Notes: a model not told the origin generated them from the letters alone. Numbered from the stretch's first letter, positions 1-9,386 are shown. The stretch: 64,000 nt of DNA from Halorubrum sp. CBA1229 (GCF_003721435.2 NZ_CP054586.1:248001-312000), one strand, 5' to 3'. A program made the numbers and translations.

Positions 1-627
1 CGCGGTGAGAGGGACGATGACGGCCAAGAGATCGGTTTTGGGGAGTACACTCCGGAGGTCGTCGGCCGGGAGCACGTGCCCATCGGGAAGACAGCCGTCG
101 TAGTCGTCCGGATTGCGCTTGATCCCGTAGACGTCCATCTCGAACGCCAACCCTCGTCTTGCGATCGATTCACCGATGTTCCCGACTCCGTACACGGTCA
201 GCGTCTTGTTCTTCCAGTCGCCCAGTTCGAGGCTCAGTTCTGACCTGGGCCCCCACGTCCGCTCGTAGCGTCGCTGCGAGAACTCGGGTATGTTCCGCGT
301 GAACGAGAGCGCGAGCGCGAAAGCGTGTTCGGCCACTACTGAGTCGTGGATTCCGGCCGCGTTGGAGAATTTGATACCGCGGTCCCGAAACGCGTCGACG
401 GGGTAGGCATCGTATCCGGCACTAGTGACCTGAACCCAGTCGCCAGGTTCGAGCGCTTCGAGCAGACGGTCGTCCCACCTCACCGGATTACAAATGAGCA
501 TCTCTGCGTCTCGAAGGGCTGAAACGGTATCTTCCAGTTCGGTCAGGCCCGTCACCGACAGTTTGTCGCGACGTCCCCGGATCGCTCCCGCGATCGGTAA
601 ATCGTGAGCTACCACTACTGTAGGCAT
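1..627 (-). CDS. D-2-hydroxyacid dehydrogenase, C-terminus outside window
   Basis: Reading the minus strand from the ATG at 627 gives 209 open codons that run off the left edge. The product begins MPTVVVAHDLP and contains the family's Rossmann nucleotide-binding loop (VYGVGNIG, about residue 145-152). It also has the N-terminal substrate-domain pattern with a TSAGYDAYP stretch near residue 83. The family reduces 2-keto acids such as glyoxylate, hydroxypyruvate or pyruvate with NAD(P)H, or runs the reverse. The catalytic Arg/Glu/His region is mostly beyond the window, so the substrate cannot be read. It is divergently arranged with the mannonate-dehydratase-like gene, with about 100 bp between starts and a TATA-like box near 650-657. 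A role in sugar-acid or glycerate metabolism is inferred from the neighbours. Confidence 0.88.
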   Translation of the reverse strand, partial: MPTVVVAHDLPIAGAIRGRRDKLSVTGLTELEDTVSALRDAEMLICNPVRWDDRLLEALEPGDWVQVTSAGYDAYPVDAFRDRGIKFSNAAGIHDSVVAEHAFALALSFTRNIPEFSQRRYERTWGPRSELSLELGDWKNKTLTVYGVGNIGESIARRGLAFEMDVYGIKRNPDDYDGCLPDGHVLPADDLRSVLPKTDLLAVIVPLTA

Positions 628-649
628 ACATCCGTTACCCCGGACGGCA

Positions 650-709
650 CCATAATAGATGTTCGGTCGCTGTGGTCGGGGTGCGTCCAATTCCCAACAT
701 CCATTATGG
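650..709. promoter_or_regulatory. Inverted repeat in the divergent promoter
   Basis: The arms CCATAATAGATGTT (650-663) and AACATCCATTATGG (696-709) are inverted copies matching at 13 of 14 positions. They lie between the divergent starts at 627 and 730. The left arm overlaps the likely TATA element of the minus-strand dehydrogenase, and the right arm sits just upstream of the TATA-like TGTATAAT of the plus-strand gene. This is the expected layout of a shared operator. No cognate regulator is adjacent. Confidence 0.5.
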
Positions 710-729
710 GCTGTGTATAATGGCCATAT

Positions 730-1809
730 ATGCCGCAACAAGGTGTTACGGAAGCGGATACTCCGGACGCGCATACCGACGAGATGAGTGTCGGGTTCCG
801 AACCCGATGGCTGAACGACGAACGGCTCCGGTTTATGTCCCAGCTCGGCGTCGAAGACGTCTTCGTCGACGTCGTGTCCCCGGGATACCAGGCGGACGCG
901 TACCCCGACGACATCGAGTCCGAAGAGGCGAGACATCTCGAACTGTCGCCCGAGTCGATCCCGTCGGTCGATCGTCTTCGAGAGCTCAAAGTGCACCTCG
1001 CGGAGTTCGATCTCCGGTTCGCCGGAATCCATTCGCTTCACTACGGGATGTACGGGAACATTATGTTCGACCGGCCGGGTCGCGAGCAGCAACTCGAGGC
1101 GATCACGACGCTGCTCGAGCGGTTGGGCGATGCGGGGATCGACACGCTGGGGTACCAGTGGAATCCCCGCGGGGTGGTTCCGATGCGGACGGAGTTCGAG
1201 GCGTCCGTGCGGGGCGGTGCAACGGCGACTCGGTGGGACGAGAGTGATCTCGGCGAGATAGAGACGCCACCGGGTGAACTCGAGCGGACGTACACGGAGG
1301 CCGAGTGCTGGGAGAACTACGAAGCGTTTCTCGAAGCCGCCCTTCCGGTCGCCGAGGAGGCCGGAGTCCGTATGGCGCTTCATCCGGCCGACCCGCCGGT
1401 GTACGAGGAGATCGGCGGCGTCCCGCGGCTGTTCCGGAACGTCGCCGGCTTCGAGCGAGCGATGTCAACGGTCCCAAGCGACGCTCACGGGCTCAAACTC
1501 TGTCTGGGCTGTTTCTCCGAGATGGGTGAAGACATTCCGGGCGTGATACGGACGTTCGGTGACGACATCGTGTTCGTTCACTTCCGAGACGTCGTGGAGA
1601 CGGTCCCCGAGTTTACCGAGACATTCCTCGACGAGGGGAATTTCGACCAGTTCGAGGCGGTCGAGGCGCTACAGGAGGTGGGATTCGACGGTCCGCTGTT
1701 ACTCGATCACGTTCCGGAACTGGAGGGCGACACCGAGTGGCGCCATCGCTCCCGCGCCTACGGAGCTGGCTACCTCCGCTGTCTCGTCGATGGGGTTCGA
1801 CGTTCGTGA
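730..1809 (+). CDS. Mannonate dehydratase (UxuA)-like TIM-barrel protein
   Basis: The 359-residue product resembles the UxuA/xylose-isomerase-like TIM-barrel superfamily. Family hallmarks are in order: ALHPADPP (about 216-223), LKLCLGCFSE (about 255-264, the position of the metal-binding Cys in UxuA), FVHFRDV (about 281-287) and LLLDHVPE near 332. These supply the expected Cys, His and Asp metal ligands. UxuA dehydrates D-mannonate to 2-keto-3-deoxygluconate. This protein is a little shorter than bacterial UxuA (about 394), so the substrate may be another sugar acid. A TATA-like element lies just upstream, and the start gives a very short leader, as is common in haloarchaea. The aldehyde dehydrogenase gene follows after 129 bp. 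Confidence 0.72.
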   Translation: MPQQGVTEADTPDAHTDEMSVGFRTRWLNDERLRFMSQLGVEDVFVDVVSPGYQADAYPDDIESEEARHLELSPESIPSVDRLRELKVHLAEFDLRFAGIHSLHYGMYGNIMFDRPGREQQLEAITTLLERLGDAGIDTLGYQWNPRGVVPMRTEFEASVRGGATATRWDESDLGEIETPPGELERTYTEAECWENYEAFLEAALPVAEEAGVRMALHPADPPVYEEIGGVPRLFRNVAGFERAMSTVPSDAHGLKLCLGCFSEMGEDIPGVIRTFGDDIVFVHFRDVVETVPEFTETFLDEGNFDQFEAVEALQEVGFDGPLLLDHVPELEGDTEWRHRSRAYGAGYLRCLVDGVRRS

Positions 1810-1938
1810 GTTCTCCTCCGGAGGGATCCTCTCTCCCAACGCCGATCGATCGGTGACCGCCGCCCGGGAACACGAGGAATGTACCGTAAAGCCCGGATCC
1901 AAAACGTGTAAGTGATTCCGGGATGGACTTGGGATACT

Positions 1939-3387
1939 ATGAGCCTTGTCAACCTGTACGTTGACGGAGAGTGGATTCCCGCGGCGGATGGTGAGCGATT
2001 CGCTGTCGAGAACCCGGCAGACGTGACTGAGACGGTAAACGAGTACGCCAAAGGCGGGACGAGCGACGCCGAACGGGCGGTAGAGGCGGCGTCTGAGGCA
2101 CAACCGGACTGGGAATCGACACCGGCACCCGAACGCGGATCGATCCTGCGAGACGCCGCCGCAACTCTCGAAGACAAAAAAGATGTCCTGACCGAGCGGT
2201 TGACTCACGAGGAGGGTAAGACGCTTTCGGAGGCCGATCCGGAGGTCCAACGCGCGATCGACATCTTCTATTATTACGCGGAGAAGGCCTTCGACGACGG
2301 AGGGACCCGGAAGAACCCGAGCGGCGGTCGCACGTCCCTCTACACGGTCCGGGAACCGCTTGGTGTCGCTGGGTTGATCACGCCGTGGAACTATCCGATC
2401 GCGATCCCCGCCTGGAAGATTGCGCCGGCACTAGCGACCGGAAACACGGTCGTGCTCAAGCCGGCCTCGAACGCGCCTGGCGCCGCCGCGGCAATCGTCC
2501 GCGCTCTAGAGGATGCCGGTATCCCAGATGGGGTGATCAACTTCGTTCCCGGTTCGGGAAGCGACGTGGGCGAGGTCCTCACGACTCACGAAACCGTTGA
2601 CCTGGTTTCGTTCACTGGGAGTTCCGACGTCGGCCACCATGTCTACGAGCAGGCGACCGAGGATACGAAGCGTGCACAGGCCGAGATGGGGGGCAAGAAC
2701 CCTGCACTGGTCACGGCGAACGCAGATCTCGAGAGAGCTGTCGAAGCCGTTGGCGCCGGTGCGTTCGGCGTGACAGGGCAGGCGTGTACCGCTTGCTCGC
2801 GCGCTATCGTTCACACCGACCTCTACGACGAGTTCGTCGAGAGAATTGTCGAGTACGCCGAATCGATCGATGTCGGTCCCGGACTGGACGATCCGGGTAT
2901 GGGGCCGCACGTCACCCAGAGCGAACTCGACTCCACGCTAGATTACGTCGACGTCGGGGTCAGCGAAGGATCGACGCTCGAAACCGGGGGCGAACGCCTG
3001 GAGGACGACGATCTATCCGACGGGTACTTCGTGTCGCCGGCAGTCTTCACCGAAGTCGACCCCGAGACGCGTCTGTTTCAGGAGGAAATCTTCGGACCGG
3101 TTCTCGCAGTGACGGAGGTCAAAGATTTCGACGAGGGTGTCGAAGTCGCCAACGACAGTCAGTACGGTCTCTCTGCGAGCATCATCACCGATGACCTCGA
3201 AGAAGCACACGCGTTCGTCGACCGATCCGAGTGTGGTGTCGTTAAGATCAACGAGAAGACGACTGGATTGGACTTACACGTCCCGTTCGGTGGTGTGAAG
3301 GACTCTTCGACGAATACCCATCGCGAGCAGGGCGACGCCGGTATGGACTTCTTCACTCAGACGAAGACCGTCTATCTGAATACGTGA
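1939..3387 (+). CDS. NAD(P)-dependent aldehyde dehydrogenase
   Basis: The 482-residue product has the length and motif set of the ALDH superfamily. These are the PWNYP loop (about 149-153), VVLKPAS with the coenzyme Lys (about 174), FTGS (about 226-229), catalytic Glu in AEMGGKNP (about 249) and nucleophile Cys in GQACTACS (about 283). The ATG at 1939 gives MSLVNLYVDGEW, a typical ALDH N-terminus; an ATG nine codons upstream is less likely. It would oxidise an aldehyde such as a sugar-derived semialdehyde to the acid. The preceding sugar-acid dehydratase suggests a 2-ketoglutarate-semialdehyde-type role, but this is inference. A close paralogue is encoded at 45597-47045. Confidence 0.9.
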   Translation: MSLVNLYVDGEWIPAADGERFAVENPADVTETVNEYAKGGTSDAERAVEAASEAQPDWESTPAPERGSILRDAAATLEDKKDVLTERLTHEEGKTLSEADPEVQRAIDIFYYYAEKAFDDGGTRKNPSGGRTSLYTVREPLGVAGLITPWNYPIAIPAWKIAPALATGNTVVLKPASNAPGAAAAIVRALEDAGIPDGVINFVPGSGSDVGEVLTTHETVDLVSFTGSSDVGHHVYEQATEDTKRAQAEMGGKNPALVTANADLERAVEAVGAGAFGVTGQACTACSRAIVHTDLYDEFVERIVEYAESIDVGPGLDDPGMGPHVTQSELDSTLDYVDVGVSEGSTLETGGERLEDDDLSDGYFVSPAVFTEVDPETRLFQEEIFGPVLAVTEVKDFDEGVEVANDSQYGLSASIITDDLEEAHAFVDRSECGVVKINEKTTGLDLHVPFGGVKDSSTNTHREQGDAGMDFFTQTKTVYLNT

Positions 3388-3496
3388 GGATTCATCGGAT
3401 CTGGGAGTGGCTATTGTAACGATTGGCTCTGTAGTTTCGCTAGACATGAAGCCGACGACTCCGTTATTGCTGTAGAAAGCGAAGAGACAGATCGGT

Positions 3497-4115
3497 GTGA
3501 GATCCGAAATCCGTCTCTTCACGCGTGTTACGGTGGCTAAGGCTAAATCAGTTGTCGCTAATCCGGATGAACCCGCCTCCCCCACTGGGGTCGTCGGGTT
3601 CGCCGAGCGGGCGAGCTCACCGTGCATGCACTCTGCATCGAGTTGTCCAAATCCTACCGCGTTGCGGTGGATTTGCTCTCATAAATGCCCGGTGTCCTTG
3701 AAGAGATCGGTCTCACCAGATTTCCACACTACACGGTGCTTCGCACGTGATTTGATCGGATTCTGACCAAGACACGGCGTGCGTTTCTCGGCTGACGCGC
3801 CGAGAAACGCACCGGCCACGCTGCTATCGATTCGACTGGCTTTGACCGTGATCAGCCCAGCCGCCACTACGCCAACCGCACGAACTACCACGTTCGAGTG
3901 CTGAAAGTCACAGTTCTCGTGGATCGAGACGCTGTACATCACCGACATCCACTTGACGACCTCAAAGAGACACGATGCGAAGATCGGCCCGCAGGTTGCC
4001 CGGCGCAACGCCGGCGACCTGCGAAGTCTCGCCGCTGATCGCGGATACGACGCGAAATCCTTTCGTGACAAACTCCGCGAAAACGGCATCGGGTGTGTGC
4101 GGGCGAAGATATTTG
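3497..4115 (+). pseudogene. Degenerate IS5-family transposase
   Basis: The plus strand carries pieces of a haloarchaeal IS5-type transposase in shifting frames. An N-terminal piece (about 3500-3765, beginning MRSEIRLFTR) is followed by the DDE-domain stretch with IDSTGFDRDQPSRHY (about 3826 onward) and a later piece, RRNAGDLRSLAADRGYDAK (about 3995-4065). Frameshifts separate these blocks, and the third acidic region and C-terminus are missing. It fills the space between the aldehyde dehydrogenase and the enolase-like gene. No clear terminal repeats were found. Confidence 0.7.
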
Positions 4116-4143
4116 TAACAGGTTAAAAGAATGGATGTAAACG

Positions 4144-5406
4144 ATGGCAGAAATCAAACGTGTGGAGGCAACAGAGATTTTGGACTGTCGTCTAGAACCC
4201 ACGCTCAGGGTGACAGTAGCAACAGATAAGACAGTCGGACGCGCTGATGTCCCATGCGGTCGCTCGCGTGGTCGACACGAAGCGGTTGACCTCCGTGACG
4301 GAGGCGACCGATACGACGGTCTCGGCGTCCAGTCCGCGGTCGAGAACGTCGAAGAGCGGATCGCACCAGTCTTAATCGGTCACGATGTTTTACAACAGCG
4401 ACTCCTCGACGAGTTGATGATCGAACTCGATGGGACGCCGCAGAAATCGAACCTCGGTGGGAACGCGACGACGGGCGTCTCGCTTGCGATCCTCAAGTGT
4501 GCGGCGAACGACCGAGAGGTCCCATTATACAAATATATCGGCGGTGCGAACGCACACACCTTGCCAGTTCCATTCTTCGACCTCATCGAAGGCGGGGAAC
4601 TTGCGGCCGGTGAACTTGCGTTCCAAGAGCACCAAATCGTCCCGACAGGCGCAGAATCGTTCTCTGATGCCGTCCAAATCAGTGCCGAGGTGTACTATGA
4701 ACTTGGTGATCAACTCGCGGCGAATTACGGCGTTCGCTCGCGTAACGTCGGCTTCGAGGGCGGGTACACTCCGGGTGACATGGCAGACCCGCGCGATGCT
4801 TTCGAAGCCGAACTACAGGCGATAGCAGAACTCGGCTATGAAGACAAGTTTATGCTTGCGGCCGACGTCGCCGCGACCCATTTCTACGACGAGGACGCGG
4901 AGACGTACGAGTTGATGGGGAAGGCGTATACTCGCGGCGAATTAATCGACTTCTATGAGAAGTTGACTGATACGTATCCGATCGTCTCGCTAGAGGACCC
5001 TCTCGGAGAGGCTGACTTCGACGGTTTCCAAACGTTGACCGACGCACTCGATATACAGGTGATTGGCGACGATCTCTTCGTCACCGATCCCGACCGACTC
5101 CAGCATGGTATCGATCAGGGGGCAGCGAACGCGTTACTATTGAAGGTCAATCAGGTGGGAACGGTGACCGAGGCGCTCGACGCGGCCTCAATGGCCTTCC
5201 GGCACGGTTACGGGGTCCAAGTGTCAGAACGGTCCGGCCAGACGCCGGATACCTGGCTCGCGGACCTAGCCGTGGGCCTTGACGCCGGCCAGATCAAGAC
5301 CGGCGTGACGAGGAGCGAACGGACGGAACAGTACAATCGGATCCTCGAGATCGAATCAAACGACACGGGTTCGGAGTATGCGGCCGGACTCCCAGGATAC
5401 CAGTGA
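4144..5406 (+). CDS. Enolase-superfamily paralogue with altered active-site loops
   Basis: The 420-residue product aligns along its whole length with enolase. The three metal ligands are present: Asp in LAADVAAT (about 241), Glu in SLEDP (about 284) and Asp in VIGDDLFVTD (about 309). The catalytic Lys in LLLKVNQVGT (about 334) and the Lys in QIKTG (about 385) are also kept. The loops that contact 2-phosphoglycerate differ. The usual SGAST loop reads CGRSR (38-42), the His of the NGGxHAG loop is lost (EGGELAAG, about 149-156), and the SHRSGE motif reads SERSGQ (361-366), replacing another His. The protein probably acts on a different acid or is a weak enolase. Glycerate 2-kinase follows directly downstream. 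Confidence 0.85.
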   Translation: MAEIKRVEATEILDCRLEPTLRVTVATDKTVGRADVPCGRSRGRHEAVDLRDGGDRYDGLGVQSAVENVEERIAPVLIGHDVLQQRLLDELMIELDGTPQKSNLGGNATTGVSLAILKCAANDREVPLYKYIGGANAHTLPVPFFDLIEGGELAAGELAFQEHQIVPTGAESFSDAVQISAEVYYELGDQLAANYGVRSRNVGFEGGYTPGDMADPRDAFEAELQAIAELGYEDKFMLAADVAATHFYDEDAETYELMGKAYTRGELIDFYEKLTDTYPIVSLEDPLGEADFDGFQTLTDALDIQVIGDDLFVTDPDRLQHGIDQGAANALLLKVNQVGTVTEALDAASMAFRHGYGVQVSERSGQTPDTWLADLAVGLDAGQIKTGVTRSERTEQYNRILEIESNDTGSEYAAGLPGYQ

Positions 5407-5445
5407 CATGAATCCTCACCAGTTGACACGAAGAGGAAGTCATAT

Positions 5446-6795
5446 ATGATCGAGAACGGAGCAATGCTCACGGATCATGGGAACCGAGTCGCGCGTTCGT
5501 CGCTGATAGAGGTCTGCGAGGGTACCCTAACACGGATCCATCCGGAGTCGCTCGTCATGGCGCAAGTTGAGCGGGACGACAATACACTCGTAGTCGACGG
5601 GAAACAATACGACTTGGCTGACTTGGATAGAATCTTCGTCATCGGGGCGGGCAAAGGGTCGGCGGCCGTGGTTAACGCGGTCAGAGGTCAGATAGGCGAC
5701 CAACTGACCGACGGAGTCGTCGTAGAGAAGCACGGACAGGCGACATCTATTGCCGGTGTTTCCGTGGTAGAGGCGGGCCATCCGATACCAGACGAGAGCG
5801 GACTCACTGCTACAGAATCAGTGTTGGCCCTAGCGGACCGTGCCGACGAGAACGACTTGGTAATCGTTTGTATCACGGGTGGTACCTCCGCACAGTTGGT
5901 GGCACCGCCAGATGGCGTCTCGCTCGTGGATCTAGCTACTCTCACCGAGTCAATGTTGTATGCTGGCCTGCCTATCGAGGAGATCAACGCCGTCAGAAAA
6001 CACGTCTCGAACGTCAAGGGCGGTCGTCTGCTTGAACGTATTCTGCCAGCAACGTGTATCTCGTTGGTCATCGTCGACGAGGTGGCCGGCGAGCCGTGGG
6101 GGCCGACTGTCCTAGACGAGACGACATACAAAGATGCTGTTGAGGTATTGCGCAAGCGTTCGCTGTGGGATGCCGCGCCGAAGTCAATCCGGGCTCATCT
6201 AAAGGGTGGTCTGCATGGGGTCGTGACCGAGACGCCAGGACCAACCGATATACAGGCAGCTCGAGGGCAAACCGTGGTGCTGGCAGGCGCAACTGACCTC
6301 TGTGATGCCGCAATGACTGAAGCCGAGCAACTCGGGTTCAACGCGACAGTGCTCTCCAGCGTTCTCGAGGGTGAGAGCCGAACGGTTGGGACTGTCCTTG
6401 CGGCCGTAGCCCGTGAAATTGCCGAACGTGACAGGCCAATAGAGACGCCCTGTGTCGTCATCTCGGGTGGCGAGACGACCGTCACCGTTGAGGACGAAGC
6501 CGGGAGAGGCGGCCCTAATCAAGAACTAGCTCTCCAGTTTGCCATCCAGACGGCCGAAAGAGATGACTTGGCGCTCATGGCTATCGGAACTGACGGGACT
6601 GACGGACCTACCGACATCGCTGGGGGACTCGTTGATGGGACGACTGCGGGCAGAGCGCTGGAGCGCAATATCAGCCTCTTCGACCACGTACACCACCACG
6701 ACAGTTCGCCCGCTCTTGAGGAACTCGGGGACGCCGTCCGGACTGGGACCACCGGCACGAACGTGATGGACTTGCGGTTGTTACTGATCGAGTAG
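5446..6795 (+). CDS. Glycerate 2-kinase (MOFRL family)
   Basis: The 449-residue protein has the two-domain architecture of GckA-type glycerate kinases. The N-terminal part has the IGAGKGSAAVV segment (about 66-76), the GGTSAQLVAPP loop (about 145-155) and INAVRKHVSNVKGGRL (about 180-195). The C-terminal MOFRL domain has CVVISGGETTVTV, GRGGPNQELALQF and IGTDGTDGPTDIAGG. The enzyme phosphorylates D-glycerate to 2-phosphoglycerate, the normal enolase substrate. It starts 39 bp after the enolase-like gene and is probably cotranscribed with it. ATG 5446 was taken; an in-frame ATG at 5464 is possible. The stop lies at the junction with an IS66 fragment, and the C-terminal TGTNVMDLRLLLIE still looks complete. 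Confidence 0.9.
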   Translation: MIENGAMLTDHGNRVARSSLIEVCEGTLTRIHPESLVMAQVERDDNTLVVDGKQYDLADLDRIFVIGAGKGSAAVVNAVRGQIGDQLTDGVVVEKHGQATSIAGVSVVEAGHPIPDESGLTATESVLALADRADENDLVIVCITGGTSAQLVAPPDGVSLVDLATLTESMLYAGLPIEEINAVRKHVSNVKGGRLLERILPATCISLVIVDEVAGEPWGPTVLDETTYKDAVEVLRKRSLWDAAPKSIRAHLKGGLHGVVTETPGPTDIQAARGQTVVLAGATDLCDAAMTEAEQLGFNATVLSSVLEGESRTVGTVLAAVAREIAERDRPIETPCVVISGGETTVTVEDEAGRGGPNQELALQFAIQTAERDDLALMAIGTDGTDGPTDIAGGLVDGTTAGRALERNISLFDHVHHHDSSPALEELGDAVRTGTTGTNVMDLRLLLIE

Positions 6796-6796
6796 G

Positions 6797-7133
6797 TCCC
6801 AGAGGTGGTGTTCGTTTCATGGATTCGGACACCATCCGCTGATCGAAGGCTACGGAATATTTTCCGCAGGACAACCTGTTCGCGCAGAGCGCGCTCTGCG
6901 CGATTATTCGTTGAATCAACGTCTGGCTCTGTCACGAATGTCAGCCAGTGACTGAGCTCATTCCTGATCTTCTCGATCAGTTTACTAACCTCATCGTTGA
7001 CGTATCCCTTCCGAGTGAGTTCCTCTAAATGTAATATTGCCTCCGCCCGTTTCTCATGGCGGGCGGAGGCGGATTGATCTCCTTCGGTAAACATAGTCAG
7101 ATCCACGTGGAGATCATGTGACTCATCACACAA
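6797..7133 (-). pseudogene. IS66-family transposase fragment
   Basis: The minus strand encodes the C-terminal part of an IS66 transposase. It includes the conserved EPDVDSTNNRAERALR and IFRSLRSADGVRIHE stretches (about 6800-6940). The open frame continues leftward through the antisense of the glycerate kinase, but homology stops at the kinase end. The N-terminal two thirds and the usual accessory genes are absent, so this is a remnant that cannot move by itself. Confidence 0.78.
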
Positions 7134-7320
7134 CTATTGTGCTTCGTCGTATTGTTCAGAAACGAACTCTGCCTCCCGTAGCAGATGCCCTCAATATCTC
7201 TGTAGTTTCAGATGGTACGCTGGGTACGCTGACCAGCCGTCACAACTACTAGATTTTGTTGGGTGATGAGTATCAGTACCTCACAAAGCTGGTTAGTGAG
7301 AACGTCTGCTTGCTGATGGT

Positions 7321-7755
7321 GTGTCTACGACTAAGGAAGCAGATAGTGAAATCCACGAGGACCAGCTGCTTAACTTCCTCGTCAACCGGCTTGACGAGGA
7401 AGTCTCTCTCAACCTTGCGAACAACGCTGAAATCGGTGCTGAGGATATCTACGAGGTCCTTGTCGGTGCGACCGCCGACGGGACCTCGATCTCTACGCTA
7501 TGCAACTCCAGCGAAGACTCACCATCAGCAAACACGGTCCTCTACCATCTGCGGACGAAGTTCGAGCCGGACCGGCTCGAACAAGTCGCTAACACGCTCC
7601 TTCGACGGGATATCGTCGAATTGCTTCCCGAGCAGGTGGAGATCTGCGCAGATCTCCACCTGTGCCCTACTACGGTGACGAAGACGACACAGACGGTCTC
7701 TACCACTCAGAAGCGAAACGAGGAACCACTGCGTTTCACGCTTACCGCGCATATT
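7321..7755 (+). pseudogene. ISH3-family transposase remnant, frameshifted
   Basis: The N-terminal half of a haloarchaeal ISH3-type transposase is recognisable by NFLVNRLDEEVSLNLANNAEIGAEDIYEVLVG-like text split over 7350-7450 and YHLRTKFEPDRLEQVANTLLRRD (about 7545-7615). A single-base loss near 7665 shifts the frame: after CADLHL the expected PYYGDEDDTDGLYHSEAKRG continues in another frame to about 7750. The catalytic C-terminal half is absent. A 160-codon open frame exists only because the shifted frame happens to read into the next pseudogene. Confidence 0.8.
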
Positions 7756-8256
7756 GACCGGATCGATCACGAAGCGGAATTAGGTGTGGTTATCGGCGAA
7801 TAGTGTCGTAACGTCGACGCCGCCGATGCCGAAAACGACATCGCCGGCTACAACTGCGTCAACGACCTCTCGAACCGCGACGACCAACGCCGAGAGAAAA
7901 ACTGGGTCCGCGGCAAGTCCTTTGACAACGCCGCCCCCATCTGTCCCGTGGTCGCGACGCCCGAACACGTCCCGAACGACGCGACCGTGTCCCTATCCGT
8001 CAACGGCGAGCGGAAGCAATACTCGTCGATCGACAACCTAATCTTCTCTATCGATGAGCTTATCGCCGGGATCACGGACCTGATCACCCTCGAGGAGTGC
8101 GACGTTATCGCGACCGGGACGCCGGCGGAGGTGAGCCCGCTCACGGACGGTGACACGGTCGAAGTCACCGTCGAGGGTGCCAGCACGCTCGAACACGATG
8201 TGACCGCTGGGAAGTTTTCCGGCGACACCGACCACGATTTCATGCCCGACCAGTAA
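7751..8256 (+). pseudogene. Fumarylacetoacetate hydrolase family protein, 5'-truncated with in-frame stop
   Basis: The sequence encodes the C-terminal two thirds of an FAH-family hydrolase. Recognisable parts are HEAELGVVIGE (metal-site Glu), an in-frame TAG at 7801-7803, VNDLSNRDDQR, NWVRGKSFD and ATGTPAEVSPLTDGDTVEV near the end. The 5' part has been replaced by the ISH3 remnant. FAH-family enzymes cleave or decarboxylate acylpyruvate-type acids and often finish sugar-acid or aromatic pathways, so this may once have belonged to the catabolic block to its left. An ATG at 7948 opens a 102-codon frame that lacks the metal site. Confidence 0.8.
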
Positions 8257-8414
8257 CTCGCTGCGTCCCACGCTCTCTATCCGCGAACATTCGAACGGGT
8301 ACACGCGGAATGTCTCCGTTTCCTAGCCAATTTCCCTCGACCAGCGAACGACGCAACCGCGATCGCATTTATTATCAGACATCACTAAGCGTAAGTCATT
8401 TGTATGACTGTAAC

Positions 8415-9386
8415 ATGGTATCCAGGCGCATGGGACTCCAAACCGGACAGGCGGTGGTGTTCCGGGTCGCGGACGCGGATCCAGTGGCGAACCGCTGTGA
8501 GGGTCCCGCCTGTGATCTCGCCGGAGTCGTAACCGATCCCGGTATCGTCACCGGTGTCGTTCTCGTGGGGCTGGCGGCGCTGGTGGCGTTCGCGTACGTG
8601 CAAGATGCGAGCGAGACGTGTCAGCGCGAGCGTCGCCGTGTGCTGGACGAACGCGACGCATTCGTGGAATTTGCCGAGCGCGTCGAGGCACTGAATCCCG
8701 TCGCACCGGAGTCAGCGACCACGGGCGCCGCCGACCCTCCCACCGTCGATCACCACGCCGTGAGACCGACGAGCACGGGGGACGTCACGCTGCAGCGGTT
8801 GTTATTGATCTACGACGGAACGGTGATGTCCGTCCCGCATTACGAGGAGGAGTACGACGAGACAGTCAGCGAGAGTCTCGCGGCCGAGCTGGGACCTGAT
8901 TTGGCGACGTCGCTGTCAGCTAACAAAGTGCTATCTCCGTCCGCTCAGCGCGAGATTGTGCGCCGCAGCCGCGAGGTGGCCGCCGCCCGCGAGTCGCTGG
9001 CGGAGGCCGTCGAGACCGAACTGGACGCCCTATCCGATGCCGACGCGGAGTTGACAGCGATCGACCGACGCCGCCGCCATCTCATGGAGCATCTCGCGGA
9101 GGTTGGAAGCAATAAGACGGACGCCGCGATTGACGTATGGCACCGGCTCAACGATCTCGAAGCCGAAGCAGAATCGGTAGCGATCGAGCGCCAACAAGAC
9201 CTTCGAGACCCTCCGATGCGGCCAGATACCGGGATTACCGATGCCGGCGAGATGGCGTTTTACGACTACCTGTATGGTGGCACCGACGGCCCCCGTCACC
9301 CCGTGTTGTCACAGGTTGCCGACGTGACCGCCACCATTCGCACCAATCTCGACTGCACCAGCAACCGGATCAGCGACGGCAGCTGA
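8415..9386 (+). CDS. Membrane-anchored coiled-coil protein (haloarchaeal DUF7260-like)
   Basis: From the ATG at 8415 the product has 323 residues. A TATA-like ATTTATTA at 8367-8374 supports this start over an upstream ATG at 8310. One strong transmembrane helix (GIVTGVVLVGLAALVAFAYV, about residues 44-63) is followed by a long charged region rich in Glu, Arg and Ala with coiled-coil character (about 70-100 and 170-280). The C-terminus holds a DYLYGGTDGPRHPVL motif. This layout matches a family of uncharacterised haloarchaeal proteins I associate with DUF7260. No enzymatic motif is visible. It stands alone between two IS-rich stretches. Confidence 0.65.
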   Translation: MVSRRMGLQTGQAVVFRVADADPVANRCEGPACDLAGVVTDPGIVTGVVLVGLAALVAFAYVQDASETCQRERRRVLDERDAFVEFAERVEALNPVAPESATTGAADPPTVDHHAVRPTSTGDVTLQRLLLIYDGTVMSVPHYEEEYDETVSESLAAELGPDLATSLSANKVLSPSAQREIVRRSREVAAARESLAEAVETELDALSDADAELTAIDRRRRHLMEHLAEVGSNKTDAAIDVWHRLNDLEAEAESVAIERQQDLRDPPMRPDTGITDAGEMAFYDYLYGGTDGPRHPVLSQVADVTATIRTNLDCTSNRISDGS

